64,000 nt of DNA from Strix aluco (Eukaryota; Chordata; Aves; Strigiformes; Strigidae): positions 8,788,948 through 8,852,947 of the forward strand of contig NC_133948.1 in assembly GCF_031877795.1 (NCBI RefSeq), read 5' to 3'. Under the pieces are notes generated by a model, which saw nothing but the letters and a program-made list of their open reading frames with translations, was not told the origin of the DNA and made no database searches. Shown in pieces: positions 1-12,560 of the stretch. Positions within the stretch are counted from its first letter, which is position 1; the number at the start of each line of letters is the position of its first letter. The translations under genes and the position numbers were made by a program.

Positions 1-3000
1 ACAGAGCCAACCACCTGGGATGAAATATGAAGTGGCCCAAACTTTCAGCCAGAGCAGAAAGAAAATGCTAAACTTAGGGTTTTAAAAAGAAAATGAGAAG
101 GAAAAAGGGAAAGTGGTCATTCCACAATCCCAACTTAAGGGGAAAAAACAAAATAGACAAGTCTTTACTTGCTGACGTGGCTGAAACTAGCTGCAAAGCT
201 ACCAGAAATACAATTCTTGTGGTTCCCAGCAAAAGCCCCAAGTTCTCCTCTCACAGTATTTCCAAGTTAGGGAAGTCTGAGCTTTTTGGATGCTCATCAA
301 ATACAGGATCTGAGGAAAGACTATCCCAAGAGTAAGATGTAAAACTCCAGTCTGTTAGTTTAAGAAGTGACCACATTTACTTCACTAGCTGACTGATCTA
401 GAGATCAAAGCTGGTAGGACTTTTTCCAAGTGGAAGACAAAGTAAATCGGAGACTTTATAAAATTAGCACTCTACTTAATTTTGCATTTTCAGCTCATCT
501 TTGCATGCAAGGTTTATTTTCTTTCATTAACATGAACTAGATACAGCAGCAGTGCTTCTAACTTATTTTTTCACCTGGCAGCACAAGAATTCCTGGAAGT
601 GCCTTGAAATCCCCATTTCCCCCTCTGCCAAATTGCCTTCGCTGTTTAAAGCGTGAGGCAACAGCAAAAGAAGAGTCTCTTGTCCCATATTAGGGCAACT
701 CTTCAAGTATCTCTGGATGGTTGAAAGTAGCAGATCTGCCAGAACTAGATCAGGACATGGGATTGACAGAGTATAACAAAAATTGTCGACAGTTCGCTTA
801 GTTATTAGGAGAGAGTTTCCCTGTCTCCTTTTTCCAGTCCTTAACTGTGATTTTTTTTTTTCCAATTGATCTCTAGAAGAGTTCTCAACAATTATGAAAG
901 TATCCTTTCAAACTATCCTTTCAAACTAGCAAACCTAGTTTGCTAAGGTGTCTCCCTTGCCCTCCCAGTAACCCTGTCCCAACACAAACCCTTATACCTG
1001 TACACACACTTCGTATTGTCTCCTTATTCTCTGAGAAAATTCACACAAACAAGCACTGAACAGGGTTCAGTTGTGGGACTCTGAAACTAGGCTGAGCATA
1101 CAGTTACTTTTAATACATCTATGGTATCAGAGCAGTTGCACTTACGTTTTTAAACAAGGGTCTAATATTTCTTGAAGCGAGTGCAACCTGCTGGATTTAA
1201 GCAAAACCAAAACTGCATTTTTTAACAGATGCTCTGTTATTTCAGTAGTGGGTAGCAGCCGTTCCACCACATGAAAGTGATTATGGATATGACATTTCCA
1301 CTCTGCAAATCCCATTTTCAGGAAAGAACCCGACTTGTCTTATATTCCTTCTTGGCACACATCAGACAGCTTCACAGGGCCCTGTTTTCATACCTATCAC
1401 CAAGTTTTCTATTGTTTTTAACAGTTTACAGGACATTTGAAGAGAATAAATATTCAGGTAGGAAGAGAAGGGGACTATGAGAGCCTGTTGCGGCAGGAGA
1501 CAAGGGAAATAAAAATATCGTTAGAAGAGTAGAGGAGGGAAGCAGGAATGCAGTGCAGCAATTAGAGGAAAGAATGCAAAGTCTGAACAAGACTTCAGGA
1601 CTCAGAGGCCCAAATATGCCTCAGACTGTAGGCATGCTATTTTCTCTTATTCTTCCCATATGTGACTGCTGCAGCTAAGCCCTGAGCTCAAGCAACACAA
1701 CAAGATTGCTTGGAAGGCACTGCTTTATTTCACCAGAGAACAGACAACCTTCTCCTCGCTTTTTAGGAAAAAAAAATAATCAGGGAGGATGGTAACGTTT
1801 GTATACCCTTGGACAAAGGCATGTAGGTTCTGTCAGGATGGAAAGAGGCTGGCAGGGCTCAGGATCCCCTCACCTGCTCTGGGTCTCCAAGGCCAGCTCC
1901 TAGCACCTGCCTGTAGATGCAGCATTTCCTACGGCAGCTTGCCAAATTGTTAGGCAGGCCATTGCCACAACAAATCTCTGTGAATCAAAGCAGCTGCAGA
2001 AGAAGTGGCAGGAGAAGGTCAGCGATCTCATTAGAGCCAGGAGGCCCAGGCCCCCCAGCCACGGCAAGGTCCCAGCTTCACAGCTGCAATGTATTTTGAT
2101 ACCTGGCCTCAAGCAGATTGCATAATTGCACCATGAGGTCACCATCCCTCCTCCTTGATCCTTTCTCAGGACAGGAGGTAGGGAAAAGAAAAATCACAAA
2201 AAAGCAAACACGGGCACTCCAACAACCACCAGGCACAGCAACACACTCCAGTTTCTGTGGAGAACAACAGACCTCCTCATTTAACTCCAGAGATGTAATG
2301 CCTTTTTCTCCTTACAAAAAAATGCTTGTTCCCAGAGACACAAATAGAGGCTGTTTTCCGAACAATCACCCTTGGAACAGTACAGCTTTCCATAGCATGA
2401 TCAGCAGTATATGCAGTCTTGGCATACATTAGAACTTGACATTTTGTACTTGCCTTCAGAGCAACCAGAGGAAAGGCAGCCTAATGCTCTGCCGCTTTTG
2501 GGAGCTTCAGGTGAGAAGCAAAAACCAGTTTATCCTTATTAGGCCAGAGATGCCAACCTACACTGTAGTTAGGAGCAACGGGCAGAATTTTCTGCAGTAA
2601 CCACAGATATTTTGAGTACCTGATGCAAGATTCCTATGTAAGGTCACCCAGCTCTGGGTGCAGGGCTTTGCTGGCTAATTTGGCTTGCCTCCCTCTGCAG
2701 ACAAAAGCCAGAGTTGTTTACTGCAGAGGGAAATTCAGAGCAGGAGTTAGAGATGGTCTTAACATCCCTCTGAAAGAATATCTCCCCATCTCAGTGGAGG
2801 TGGGACTTTAGAAGGCTTACTGGCTAACTCAGCTACCTAAAGGTTCAGGGTGAAATCTCAGGATATTGAAAAGACAATAAAACCATTCTTGCTCTTTTTC
2901 CCCATATCATAAATAGAGAGAAGTTTCAATTCTCTCCTTTCAGTTCTTTAATTAAAATTGAGTTGGATTCACCTACAAGATGTCTTGCAAGTTACAGCTA

Positions 3001-6000
3001 TGTAAGTCTGGCTAAGCGGAGTTCTCTCTCCTTATCCAGTTCTTTCTTTGATTTAGCTTTTTAAGGCTAGAAATTCTTATGATGAATACTTATTCTCTGG
3101 GCTTGGCAGCAGCCTGGCAGTTTATGGCTATATTTGCTACCTGACAGTTTGCCAGGTTGAAGCTACTGCCACAGGAGTAACCCTGGTATTCATTAATTAC
3201 TCGGTAATTGTTGTACGCCAAGGTGTAGACATGCTTGTGAAGTGGATAAAATATTGGTAGAAGTACAAAATACAGATAAAAATGCTCTGGAAGAGACCTA
3301 GGCCAAGGCATAGGACATTTTCAAATTTTTTGTTTAATTTCATTGATACACTTACATCCAGGTGCTTTTACTAGAAACTAAGTGTCAGGTCTTATTCTGA
3401 ACTCTTCTTCATCCTTCACTGCAACCCCACACTGCAATATTAATTTCCTTCTTCTCATCTTGGTCTGAAAGGGACAAAAGCCAGATTGTTTTTCTATTAA
3501 ATGATTTGAAAAATCTGTGTAAAATATGCAAATCCAGTGCTTCGAAAGACCCACTTGACTAGGCAGTGTTCCCTTGGGGACTATAACTATTACACTCGTA
3601 AAGTAGAACTATTTTAAGCAGAAACCTGTCATTAGTATCTCACAAATTTATTGTGCTATGTTCATGCAACAAATGCAAGTGAGGCATGTCGTTATGAGAG
3701 CAGTCTGAACACTGGTTTTCCCCTTTCATCCAGCCATTAGCTTTTATGGCTAAGGAAGCATACAACATATCTAAGATAACATCCACCAGGGAGTGCTAGA
3801 ATTCACATCAACAACCAGCTTTTTCTTGTGGACTTTTCAGACTAATCCTTGCAGGAGAAAAAACAAAAAGCTAACTCTTGTGACTGGACACTCAACAGAA
3901 AAATAGAGTTTCTCCAACAAAGATGCAAGATGCCATATCAAATAAGATCCTACATCTATACAAAGCTGCTGTCCCTGTTCTAGTTTTTTTTTTTTTTTTC
4001 AGAAAATACCCTCATTCAAACATACAAAAAAATGTAAAGCTTTAGAAAGAGAAACAAAGGCATCATTTAGAGTGTCTCCTCAGGCAAATAATCATGAATA
4101 TGATGGGACCATCGTAAATAAAAGTAAGGCAGTGTAATGAAGAGTTCAAGATGCCATGGCCATTTGCTTCAGGGTTTTAATAGGTCAGCACAGGTCTTTT
4201 TTCTACTAGAGCAAGTTCTCATTAACAAAGTGTGCACAACACACCATAGAAAAAATTAACAGTAAACTATAGGGTTGGTGGGAACTAACAGGGGTGATGA
4301 GGAAGTTTCCAGAAGATCAATCTGGTTTTCATTTTCTATAAATTGAACAGGCCCAAAGCAGCTCAAATTAAAGAGTAGAAAACATGGTCAGATTGTTTGA
4401 ACTGCTTGGTAACCAGATGATATGTTTAACAAAACAAAAGCTATAGCGCTGCAGTAAAAGTTTCCTTGTAGAGTTCGGTATAAAAGTCCATTGAGCAAGT
4501 TATGTCTGTTCATAGGAATCTGTAAAACTAATGTTCCCAAATTCCTTTTATATATATGACCTCCAAAATACGTGGGGGAGATTTAAATAACGAAATCCAT
4601 ATGCAGCTTAGGTGCCCAAAAATGCTTTGTTTTGTTTTGAAAATACCAGAAACAGGAGAAAGGGAAACTGAAAGCAATTCCATGCAAATTTTGCTGGCCA
4701 CTTCTCAGGAAATAAATTTGGATCTTTAAAAGTAAACAAAACACACATATATGTGTAAACTCGCCTTGCAAAAAAGCGTGCTGTTTGTGCTTGGATTTCC
4801 AGCTGCATGACCCTATTGTTTCATCCAGACACTTCAGACGTTTCACATGTTGGAAGTCTATTGTACAAACATATGGAGAAGGAAACATTCCACATGTGAA
4901 AGCCAAAACCTGCAAATACTCTGTGTTGCCACTACCATGCTGCAGAGTTGTTACTGCAACTCTTTGGGAACCGGATCGTTGTTTCGCTAAATGTCACTAG
5001 CAGGTGAGAGGGACTTATGCAGAAGACATGGACAGTGATCCTTAAAAAGCAAATGAAGAAATACCCTCTCCCTTTCACACAATATTTTTAACCAGGCTTC
5101 TAAATGAGCCATTGCTACAGCTGAGGCTGGCCATTCAGAGGTCTGTTACGGTGTGAAGGCACATCCTTGGTTTTGGATGGTATACAAACAGCAGCACTTT
5201 TCCCCACCTCGTTGTTCCAGAATTAGTCTCCTCTTGTGCACTCTGCAAAGGGAAATTTCCAAGACTCCACCTTTGCCAGGATTTCAGAGAGCAGGATGCT
5301 TGTAAATTTTACTTTACTGCCTACACATAAGGAGAGACCATGAGGGCACAGCAGGGAGGGTGTGGGAGAAAGCAGAAAAAAGTATTACAGATACTGTAGC
5401 CAGAGGAAAAACTAAGCACTGGGTTTGTTGTTACAGGGTCCCAACCAGTGAGCAGTTTATTTTTCCAAATAAATCTGGTTTGCAGACATCCTTTCTTCTT
5501 CCCCATTCAAGTTTCAACCAGGAAACCTGGAATAAGTTACTGTTGATTTTAGAGGCAAATCAAAGTGTTCAGCCTGCTAAGCTTGCATTTAAAGTTAGTC
5601 TTGATGAGCAACTCCTTGAGGCCCTTGTATTCAAATAGTGAGGTCTTGGATTCACCTGAACTGCCCACCCATGCAGATCTATAGTACAGGCAGGAAGACA
5701 AGGGGATGAGCAGCCTGGGCTTCAAGCCTCAATTCTAACAGTAAAGGCTCCACATTTTAAGTCAAATCCAAAAAAAAAAAAAAAATAATCCCTTTAATAA
5801 AAACTTAAACAGTCATTCAAAACAGTGGAATATTTACTAACCAAGACCAGGAGAGGGCTGGATTTAGGTAGAACAAGTGGATTAGACCTCCCATTGCTAA
5901 TCCCAAATTAAGTACAGTACAGAGCAGGCACACCCTCCTTGGAAAGGCTGAGCAACCAACTTTCTGGGACTTGGATCAGGTGGGGATTTCAGAGGCACTT

Positions 6001-9000
6001 CATCCCAGATCTCTTGTGTTAAGGAAGCTGTCCTTATTGGCATCCTTGGCACCTGACCCTTCCTACAGTCCTGCTATTCCTTAACAGAAGAATGAAACAC
6101 AAACACTAAGAAACAGATCAGTAAGAGATCAGTGAACTTCCAAAAGTCCCTTCTTTAGAGCTGACAGTAGTTCTGAATGGAGGCTTGTACCAGCCCATTT
6201 TGTTTAGCTGGTTTGATGTTGCAACCTGGCTGCTAATATAAAGAAATGAGAAGAATAAAATACTGGATGAAAATGAGATAGCACAGCAGGTTATGGCTTG
6301 CATGTGAAAAATTGGCTTTTGTTTTGCCACTTTGAACACCACCCACCCCTGCTTTATATTGAAGTGTAATGGTGCTGCCTGTACTCCCCCAGGACCAAGG
6401 TTTTCACATAATTTAATAGTTTCTGTAATTAGGTATTTGTGAAACTCTGAAATCCTCTGATGAAAGGTGCTGTAAAGGTATTACCAACTCTTCTACCATG
6501 AAAGGACTCCACCCAATCCCAAATACAGATGTTGTCCTCAGTGTACATCATTACTAATCCAAGCTAGCACTACTTGTGGCCTGATTTAAATCCTCCTGAA
6601 GTCCCGGATGACTTCTGTGAGCTCCAGTAGGGCCCCAAGAATTCTAGAAAGGAAATATAGGCAAATTAGCCTTTTCTCCTCTCAAAATTGCAACCTTCTT
6701 TTCATCGGCAATGACATGAGTAAGGATATTCAAAATTAACCATAAGGCCATTTACTGCTGAGAGCTTGTAAGAGAAGTTATAATGTTCTTCCACTGAGTT
6801 CAAGAACTAAGGCTGCCAGTAGGGCTTTTCCCTACTGCTGTGTTGTTCCAGACATTAATTCAAGACCCTGTAGTGCCCTATCCCTACTCTACCCTCCTCC
6901 TCCCATGAATTTGTACAAGAGGATTATTTTTCTGTTTAGTACTTCCCATAGTCAGAGAAGTATCTGAACACCAAGTTGAATATTTAATATTTATTATTTA
7001 TAGACCTGAGATATCAGTGCATAGACTGACCTTGTAATAATAATAGTGTGTAATGGGAAGAGTTGTTATATCAGACCTGGTCTAGCTGCACTAGAGCTGG
7101 GTAGCCACTCTAGTACCAAACATGCCACAAGTTTGGTTTTTTTAAGAAGAAAGGGAGGCAGGAAGAAAGAGACTTGAACATTTTACCACCATTCCCGGTC
7201 TGTCATGCAAAGAAGCAGATGGGGAGAATAGTAATTGTTTGTTGGTTACCACAGGAAAGTTTGTTTGCTGGGTCTTTTTAAACCAGTGCAACAGGATTGT
7301 TTGCTTCAACCTACTTAGATAATAAACAAAAATTACTTCAGTGTTTTCATCCCAAGGATGGTTGGCATCTCTAGTGGTACTGCACTCTTTTAGCTCCTAC
7401 CGCATAAAGATTACCTGCATCATTCCAGAAATCTGCCACTGGCTTACTTCTCTTACCTTGGCTGCTGCTTCCATTGCTGGCTTTGGCAAATGACAGAATT
7501 ATGGTTCAGCTCTACAAAGAGAGAGTCCCATGTGCTGTGCAGGACTTGAGGCCAGCCTCGTCCATCTTCTCAGCTTTCAGTTTCTTCAGTGCTTCAGTAA
7601 TTAGAATTATCAGGACTAAAACACTGTGGACATTATTGCTGCTTAGTGTGAAGCTAACAAGAGAGCGCCAGATTTACAACATTCTGGCCAGACAGAAAAT
7701 TAAAAAAAAGTTACAAATCATTGCCCAGTTCCAGGGATATGTATTCCAGGATCTTATTTCACCAGAGACTCCACATGAACTTTAGCCTCTAGAAGAAATC
7801 CGCCTGCATTTTTCTAATTGAAATACCAGTCAGACCAGTGGTGGGATGCAAACTAACATGCATGAAAAATAAAGGTTCAATGACCCAAATCAATTATGTT
7901 TTAAGGGCACTGCTCTGGACTCAGTAGGAAATATTTTAAACAGGAAAAAGAACTAAATAGGATCATTCATTGAACTGACCTGGAAATGAGACAGAAATTT
8001 GGTAAATAAGAAGTTCAGTGCAAGCTAGTTTTATGTACCAACTGTAGTGGATTAAAAAAAAGAAAAAACAAAAACCAAAAAACCAAGCCCAGATATTTCT
8101 TAGACTCAAATAATGTTTCAGACTTCTGGAACCTAAAGTGAAAAGTGCAATAAAACAAAGCAATTCTCATGCCTTCCTTGAGCACAGGCAGTGTAACACA
8201 GTTTACTTCCAGACATAAAAAAAAAAAAAAGGCAGTTTATAGAAATCCTGAAACTGCACCTTTATTAAAAAAGGACAACCTGCAGGTCTTTTGTATAAAA
8301 CAAAAATAATAATTTAAAGCAAAAACAACTTCTGAAGATCAGAACCAGCTACTGTGGCTGGATTTTTGAAGCACATACACACAGGCTAGGGAGAAATAGC
8401 TCTACTGCTTCAGAATATATGAATATAGCTGTTCCCCAAACTGGCCAAACATTCAAACTCTTCATACAGTAAATATCTGCCAAGCAATGTACATTGTAAA
8501 CACAATAGGATGCAGCTGTGGCAATTAATCAAGATACAAAGAAAATAGGAAAGACCTATAATTTCTCCACTCCTAAAGCACAGACTACTTTCCAAACAGT
8601 GAAAAGTTTTTTATTAAGCTCATTGCCAACAAAGTTTTCAGATTCTTTGAAGGTGCCTTATTTGTCTTGACTGCCTTCAATTCTTGAGACAGAAAGACAG
8701 CCTGGTGTGCATATACAGTGTTTTACAGTGATCTATAAAGCCAGAGCTACCTGGACCTAAAAATCCCATTAAAGTGTTACTAAAATAACCCCCACACCTG
8801 ACAGCAGCTGGGATTGGAACCAGATGTGCAGTACATCTGGTAAAGAATGGGGCTGCTGCTAGCAGACACCAAGCCATTTGAGTGAAGTACTTTTCCAGTC
8901 CAGCAATTGTCTGGAAAGACTTGATAAAAGTTATATATTTTGCCTCCACTTTTCTTAAGGCAGAGGTTGACCACTAACAGATCTATTGTGTGTCAATTAA

Positions 9001-9031
9001 AACATTTGAGAATTTCCATATCCTTCCCCCC
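1..9031. other. No assignable gene
   Basis: AT-rich sequence with A and T runs (for example 3980-3999, 5769-5785, 8218-8231). Minus-strand stretches with exon-like character and splice-like ends occur at 575-744, 3141-3233 and 8798-8910, but they match no family I know and I could not join them. They might belong to the signal-peptide gene starting at 12018. Confidence 0.5.
901..945. repeat. 13-bp tandem duplication followed by a perfect 8-bp inverted repeat
   Basis: tatcctttcaaac occurs twice in direct succession (901-913, 914-926) and is followed at once by tagcaaac-cta-gtttgcta (927-945). Confidence 0.9.
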
Positions 9032-9258
9032 TCAATCAGAAGTGCATATTTTGCTGCTCCAGTTGCATAATTTACTGATTTAGCTGCATGCTTGGTTGGT
9101 CTGGCAGGAGACAAGTACAGTAGTTGAGATTCTGGATACATTGCCAATTGTGCAGCGTGCTTTGTTGATCAGGGCCGTAGAATTTAATAGCTGAAATTTC
9201 ATACACTTTACTAATCAGGCCACATTCTTTGCTAATTGAGGTGCATATTTTAGAAGTT
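9032..9258. repeat. Degenerate tandem array, about ten units of roughly 22 bp
   Basis: Units follow the loose pattern [tgatcag]-[gtgcat]-[attttgctaat]. Examples are agtgcatattttgctg, agttgcataatttactga, tagctgcatgcttggttg, agcgtgctttgttgatc, ttcatacactttactaatc, gccacattctttgctaat and gtgcatattttagaa. Spacing varies by one to four bases, so the array is old or under loose constraint. The period is not a multiple of three, so it does not encode a protein repeat. Confidence 0.6.
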
Positions 9259-11539
9259 GATTTTTTTCTAATCCTTCACTGATCTTGGGAAGGATCCTGC
9301 TTCCTCTGAAACCAGCAGGAATTTTACCATAGTCCTCGCTGGGAGCAGGACTAAGACTTTCACTAGAGGGTCTAGGATCACTAAGATTTCTTCTCTTAAA
9401 AGCAACAAGAAAGGCTTGATTTTTTTCTTTAAGCCAGCAAGTGAACAGAAGAATACCAGATGAAGGATGGCACTGGCATAGAGACCTCCTCCATAGGGAT
9501 TTGATTAAACAGATAATATTTTACGGACATACAGAGGCATAATTTTGACTATGTTATCTTTCATCAGGCTTACATTCTTCCTTCAGGATAAACAAGCCAC
9601 TTATCTGCACATCTTGTTCCATCTGATACAGACATGCAAGAGGAAACATCATACACCTTATCTTCAAATTTTCTTTCATTTGATCTAACTCCTATTTTTA
9701 TATTGCTGTAGTACTCAGTGAAGGGTTCCAGAGAGAGCTCTACTTTGCCACAAAACATGTTTCAAACATCCACACTACCTCACAGCATCCCAAAGTTCCT
9801 CAACTCTGAGCAGCAGAGACCACCTTCCCGGATGAAAAGAACAATTCAGTTTCCTATACCTCATGCAGACTTTGCCCTTGCCAAGGGAGTTTCTGCTATG
9901 GTTTTATATTGTTAATTCTAAGCCAGAAAACAATTCATTTCTCATAAGTCTCTGAATACCCTTTTTAACTGCTAAATTGAACTACATTTGAACCACCAAC
10001 TTAGAGTGGGATGTGTATTTTTTTTACTAGCATAGCAACACTATCAGAATGTAGCCAAAAAAGATAAAAATAATGAAGCCTACACAGCATAGTGCAGTCC
10101 TTGATGAGTGAAGAGCAAGTGCAACTTACTCAAAAAAATAACAAAAACAGGGAGCAAGAGATGTACACACACATCTGTTTGCACACACAGATTCCACTGT
10201 CACATTTAGGAAGATAAGCAATAGAAAATGCCTAAGTTCCATTCTGTAAAAGAAAATGTCCAGTATTTCAAGAGACTATAGACAACATGTGATCAAAAGA
10301 ATAATTGACACAGCAAGAAGTCAAGTCTGGGAAAGTATGCGGGAGGCTGTTGCTTCTTCATTAAGGAGGCAGTTTCTTTTCTATAGTGCTGTTGGTCAAT
10401 ACTTTAGTTCAGGTACTGCCTGATGGGAAATCGAACAGTCCTGATTTCAGAGAAAAACAGGAGTTGACTAGGAAACATAGAAAAAAGAAAAATCAAGCAA
10501 AAATTATACAGCTTGCTGATGCATTCAATGTCCCACCATTGCCACTCACACTGAAAGGCACACCACACAGCTAATACCTGGTCCATCTCATGACTGTACA
10601 GGCAAAGTTCGAACAAAATTAGCACAGGAAGGATGTAATTTGGGCAGCAAGCAAGTTATGTAGTTTAATAAGAGAAGTATGCAGCTGGATGAGGGTAAAC
10701 TTGCAGGTTCCGCAATGCAATTCTGAGTTAAAAGAGAAACAAAAGACAGAACCCCACAACCGTACAATTCAATAGATTCAAGTATGCACCTTTGTAAAGT
10801 TAATATTTAGTACTTTAGTGCCAGAAATGTGGCTTAATTAAGAAGTTCTCACTGTAGCTATCTTCACTAGGATACCAGAGTGAGATAAAACATCTTCGTT
10901 TCAACCACGAAGTCATTGCTGTGTTCATATGTGCTGTGGCAGGGAGTTGATGTATCAGGCAGAATTACAATGCTGTTTTCCACCAGGGAAAGCAAACCCC
11001 CACCTTTTTCTTTATATATATATACATGTAATAAAAGGCATAAATGTATGGAATATTACTTTCTTATACTGTAGCGGCTCATGTTTTATAGATCTGAGTA
11101 TCTCTACCAGAAGTGTCAAATCTTGCTCCTATCAGAGGTCCACAGGAAAAGTCCCACTCGCTTCAGCAGGACCAGGACCGCTTACCCTTCCCAAAGCACA
11201 GAGCAACTCCACTCTGCGGCTGCTCCTGGTTGTGGGGTACTCTGTGCTTCCTCGTCTGCCTTCCCATCACCACCCTGGTTCCCCCAGTGCTCACCCAGTG
11301 GCTCCAGCCTATGCCAAGATCCCTGCCCTGAGAGTTGTAGCTGTCATTTGCACTGTTCACCTGCTCTCCGTACTACAGCGGAGCGCACAAGACCGGAGAG
11401 CATGGGAACAGGAATATATCACAGGGTGGTTTGTTTGGGCTCTTTATGTCAGGCTCTCCCTTGTTAGCGACGCCTGTCGAGGTTTAACCCCAGCCTTTGG
11501 GCCAGTGCTCTGATTTCTGCTGGAAATGCTGGTCTATCG
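9259..11539. other. No assignable gene
   Basis: Contains a 62-codon minus-strand frame at 9570-9758 with a plausible amino-acid mix but no convincing acceptor, and a GC-richer shoulder of the next CpG island from about 11100. This may be the first intron of the unidentified minus-strand gene. Confidence 0.45.
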
Positions 11540-11940
11540 GTTTCCACGGGGCTTGCACCGGATCTCGGGTCCGGCTGTCTCGAAGCGGAGGGGGCGATCC
11601 CCACAGGCTCCCGCAGCATCGTGCCTCCCGGTGCCTTTCGGACTCCGAGGCGGGTCACTCGCCAGCCCTCAAGAGGCGCACCCAGCCCCCGCCGCCGGGT
11701 GGGCAGGGGCCGAGGGCAGCCCCATCCCTCCTCCCGGGAGCACCGCCGCACCCCTCGGCCCGGGACTCCCGGCAGCTCCGCTGCATCCCGCGTCCCGGGA
11801 CTCCCGGCGCATCTCCCTCCCCGGTGCACGCCGAGCCCCGGGGCACCCCCTCCCCGTCGGGTTTGCCGCTGTCCGCGCCGCGCCGGGCGCCCGGTGCCGG
11901 TGGGGGCGGGCGGGGGCCGCCCGGTGCCGCAGGGGGTTAC

Positions 11941-12018
11941 CTTGCCTCCCGCCCCGCCGAGGCAGAGCGCCGCGGCCGCCGCCAGGACGAGCCCCGGGCC
12001 GGGGAAGCTCCGGACCAT
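11941..12018 (-). CDS. Probable first coding exon of an unidentified secreted or membrane protein
   Basis: On the minus strand, an ATG in strong Kozak context (gcgccATGG) starts 26 codons: a short basic start (MVRSF), a Leu/Val/Ala hydrophobic core at about residues 9-20 and a Gly-rich end typical of a signal peptide. It closes at a good donor, ggcaag|gtaacc, in phase 0, and lies inside a CpG island. I do not recognise the protein. Downstream exons should lie at lower coordinates, but none there could be joined with confidence. It could also be a chance frame in GC-rich DNA. Confidence 0.5.
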
Positions 12019-12030
12019 GGCGCGGGGCTG

Positions 12031-12137
12031 CGCCGTGCCGAGCCGTGCTGCGCCGAGCCTAGCCGAGCTTTTGCGCTGCCGAGCTGAGCTGAGCCGTGCC
12101 GAGCCGTGCCGTGCCGAGCCGAGCCGAGCCGTGCCCC
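12031..12137. repeat. Imperfect GAGCC/GTGCC pentamer repeat
   Basis: Pentamers of the form gagcc and gtgcc alternate with a few interruptions (gagct, ttttgcgct). The run ends about 12 bp from the minus-strand ATG at 12018, so it would lie in that gene's 5' UTR or core promoter. Confidence 0.85.
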
Positions 12138-12560
12138 GAGCGGGCGCCGCTGACAGCGACCCCCCGAGTCCAGCCTCCCCGCCCCTCGCCCCCTCCCCCG
12201 GCCGCTCCCGGCCCCTGCCCTCCCCCGGGGGGTCACCTGCGGCGCGGAGCTCGGCGGGGAGCGGAGGGGGGGGTCGGGCGGCCGCGGGGCCGCCCGGGCT
12301 GCAGCGTGGCGGAGGTGCCTGGTCCGAACCCCCGCCGCTGCAGGCAGGGTCAGAGCGGGCTGCTCCGGGCTGTAGCCTCTCCGGGCTTGGGAGCCGCCGC
12401 GGAGGGAGGCAGCCCAGCCCCTCCGAGCAGCCCGCTTGAGCGGAAAAAGTTTCTCCTGCTGTGCGGCGGGGAGATGGGGGGGCTGTGTCCTGGCACTACC
12501 GAGGGCAGCTGTCCCGGGCAGCGGACCGGCCGGTGCTCCGGTCTCCTGCCAGACCCGGGA

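Larger units (their letters stand above)
11540..12560 (-). promoter_or_regulatory. CpG island, probable promoter of the unidentified minus-strand gene
   Basis: A dense CpG block of about 1 kb, flanked by ordinary AT-rich sequence. The only reading frame in it with start context, signal-peptide character and a splice donor is on the minus strand at 11941-12018. Many other long frames here on both strands follow from the lack of AT-rich stop codons. Confidence 0.6.

Noticed and set aside
9570-9758. 62-codon minus-strand frame that at first looked like a receptor ectodomain exon
   Set aside because: A stop codon lies two codons before the ATG, no good acceptor is visible, and it matches no receptor family on inspection.
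11497-12439. Several long + strand frames (up to 272 codons) in the 12 kb CpG island
   Set aside because: They overlap in several frames and consist of Pro/Arg/Ala/Gly repeats, as expected where CpG-rich DNA lacks stop codons. They have no family likeness.
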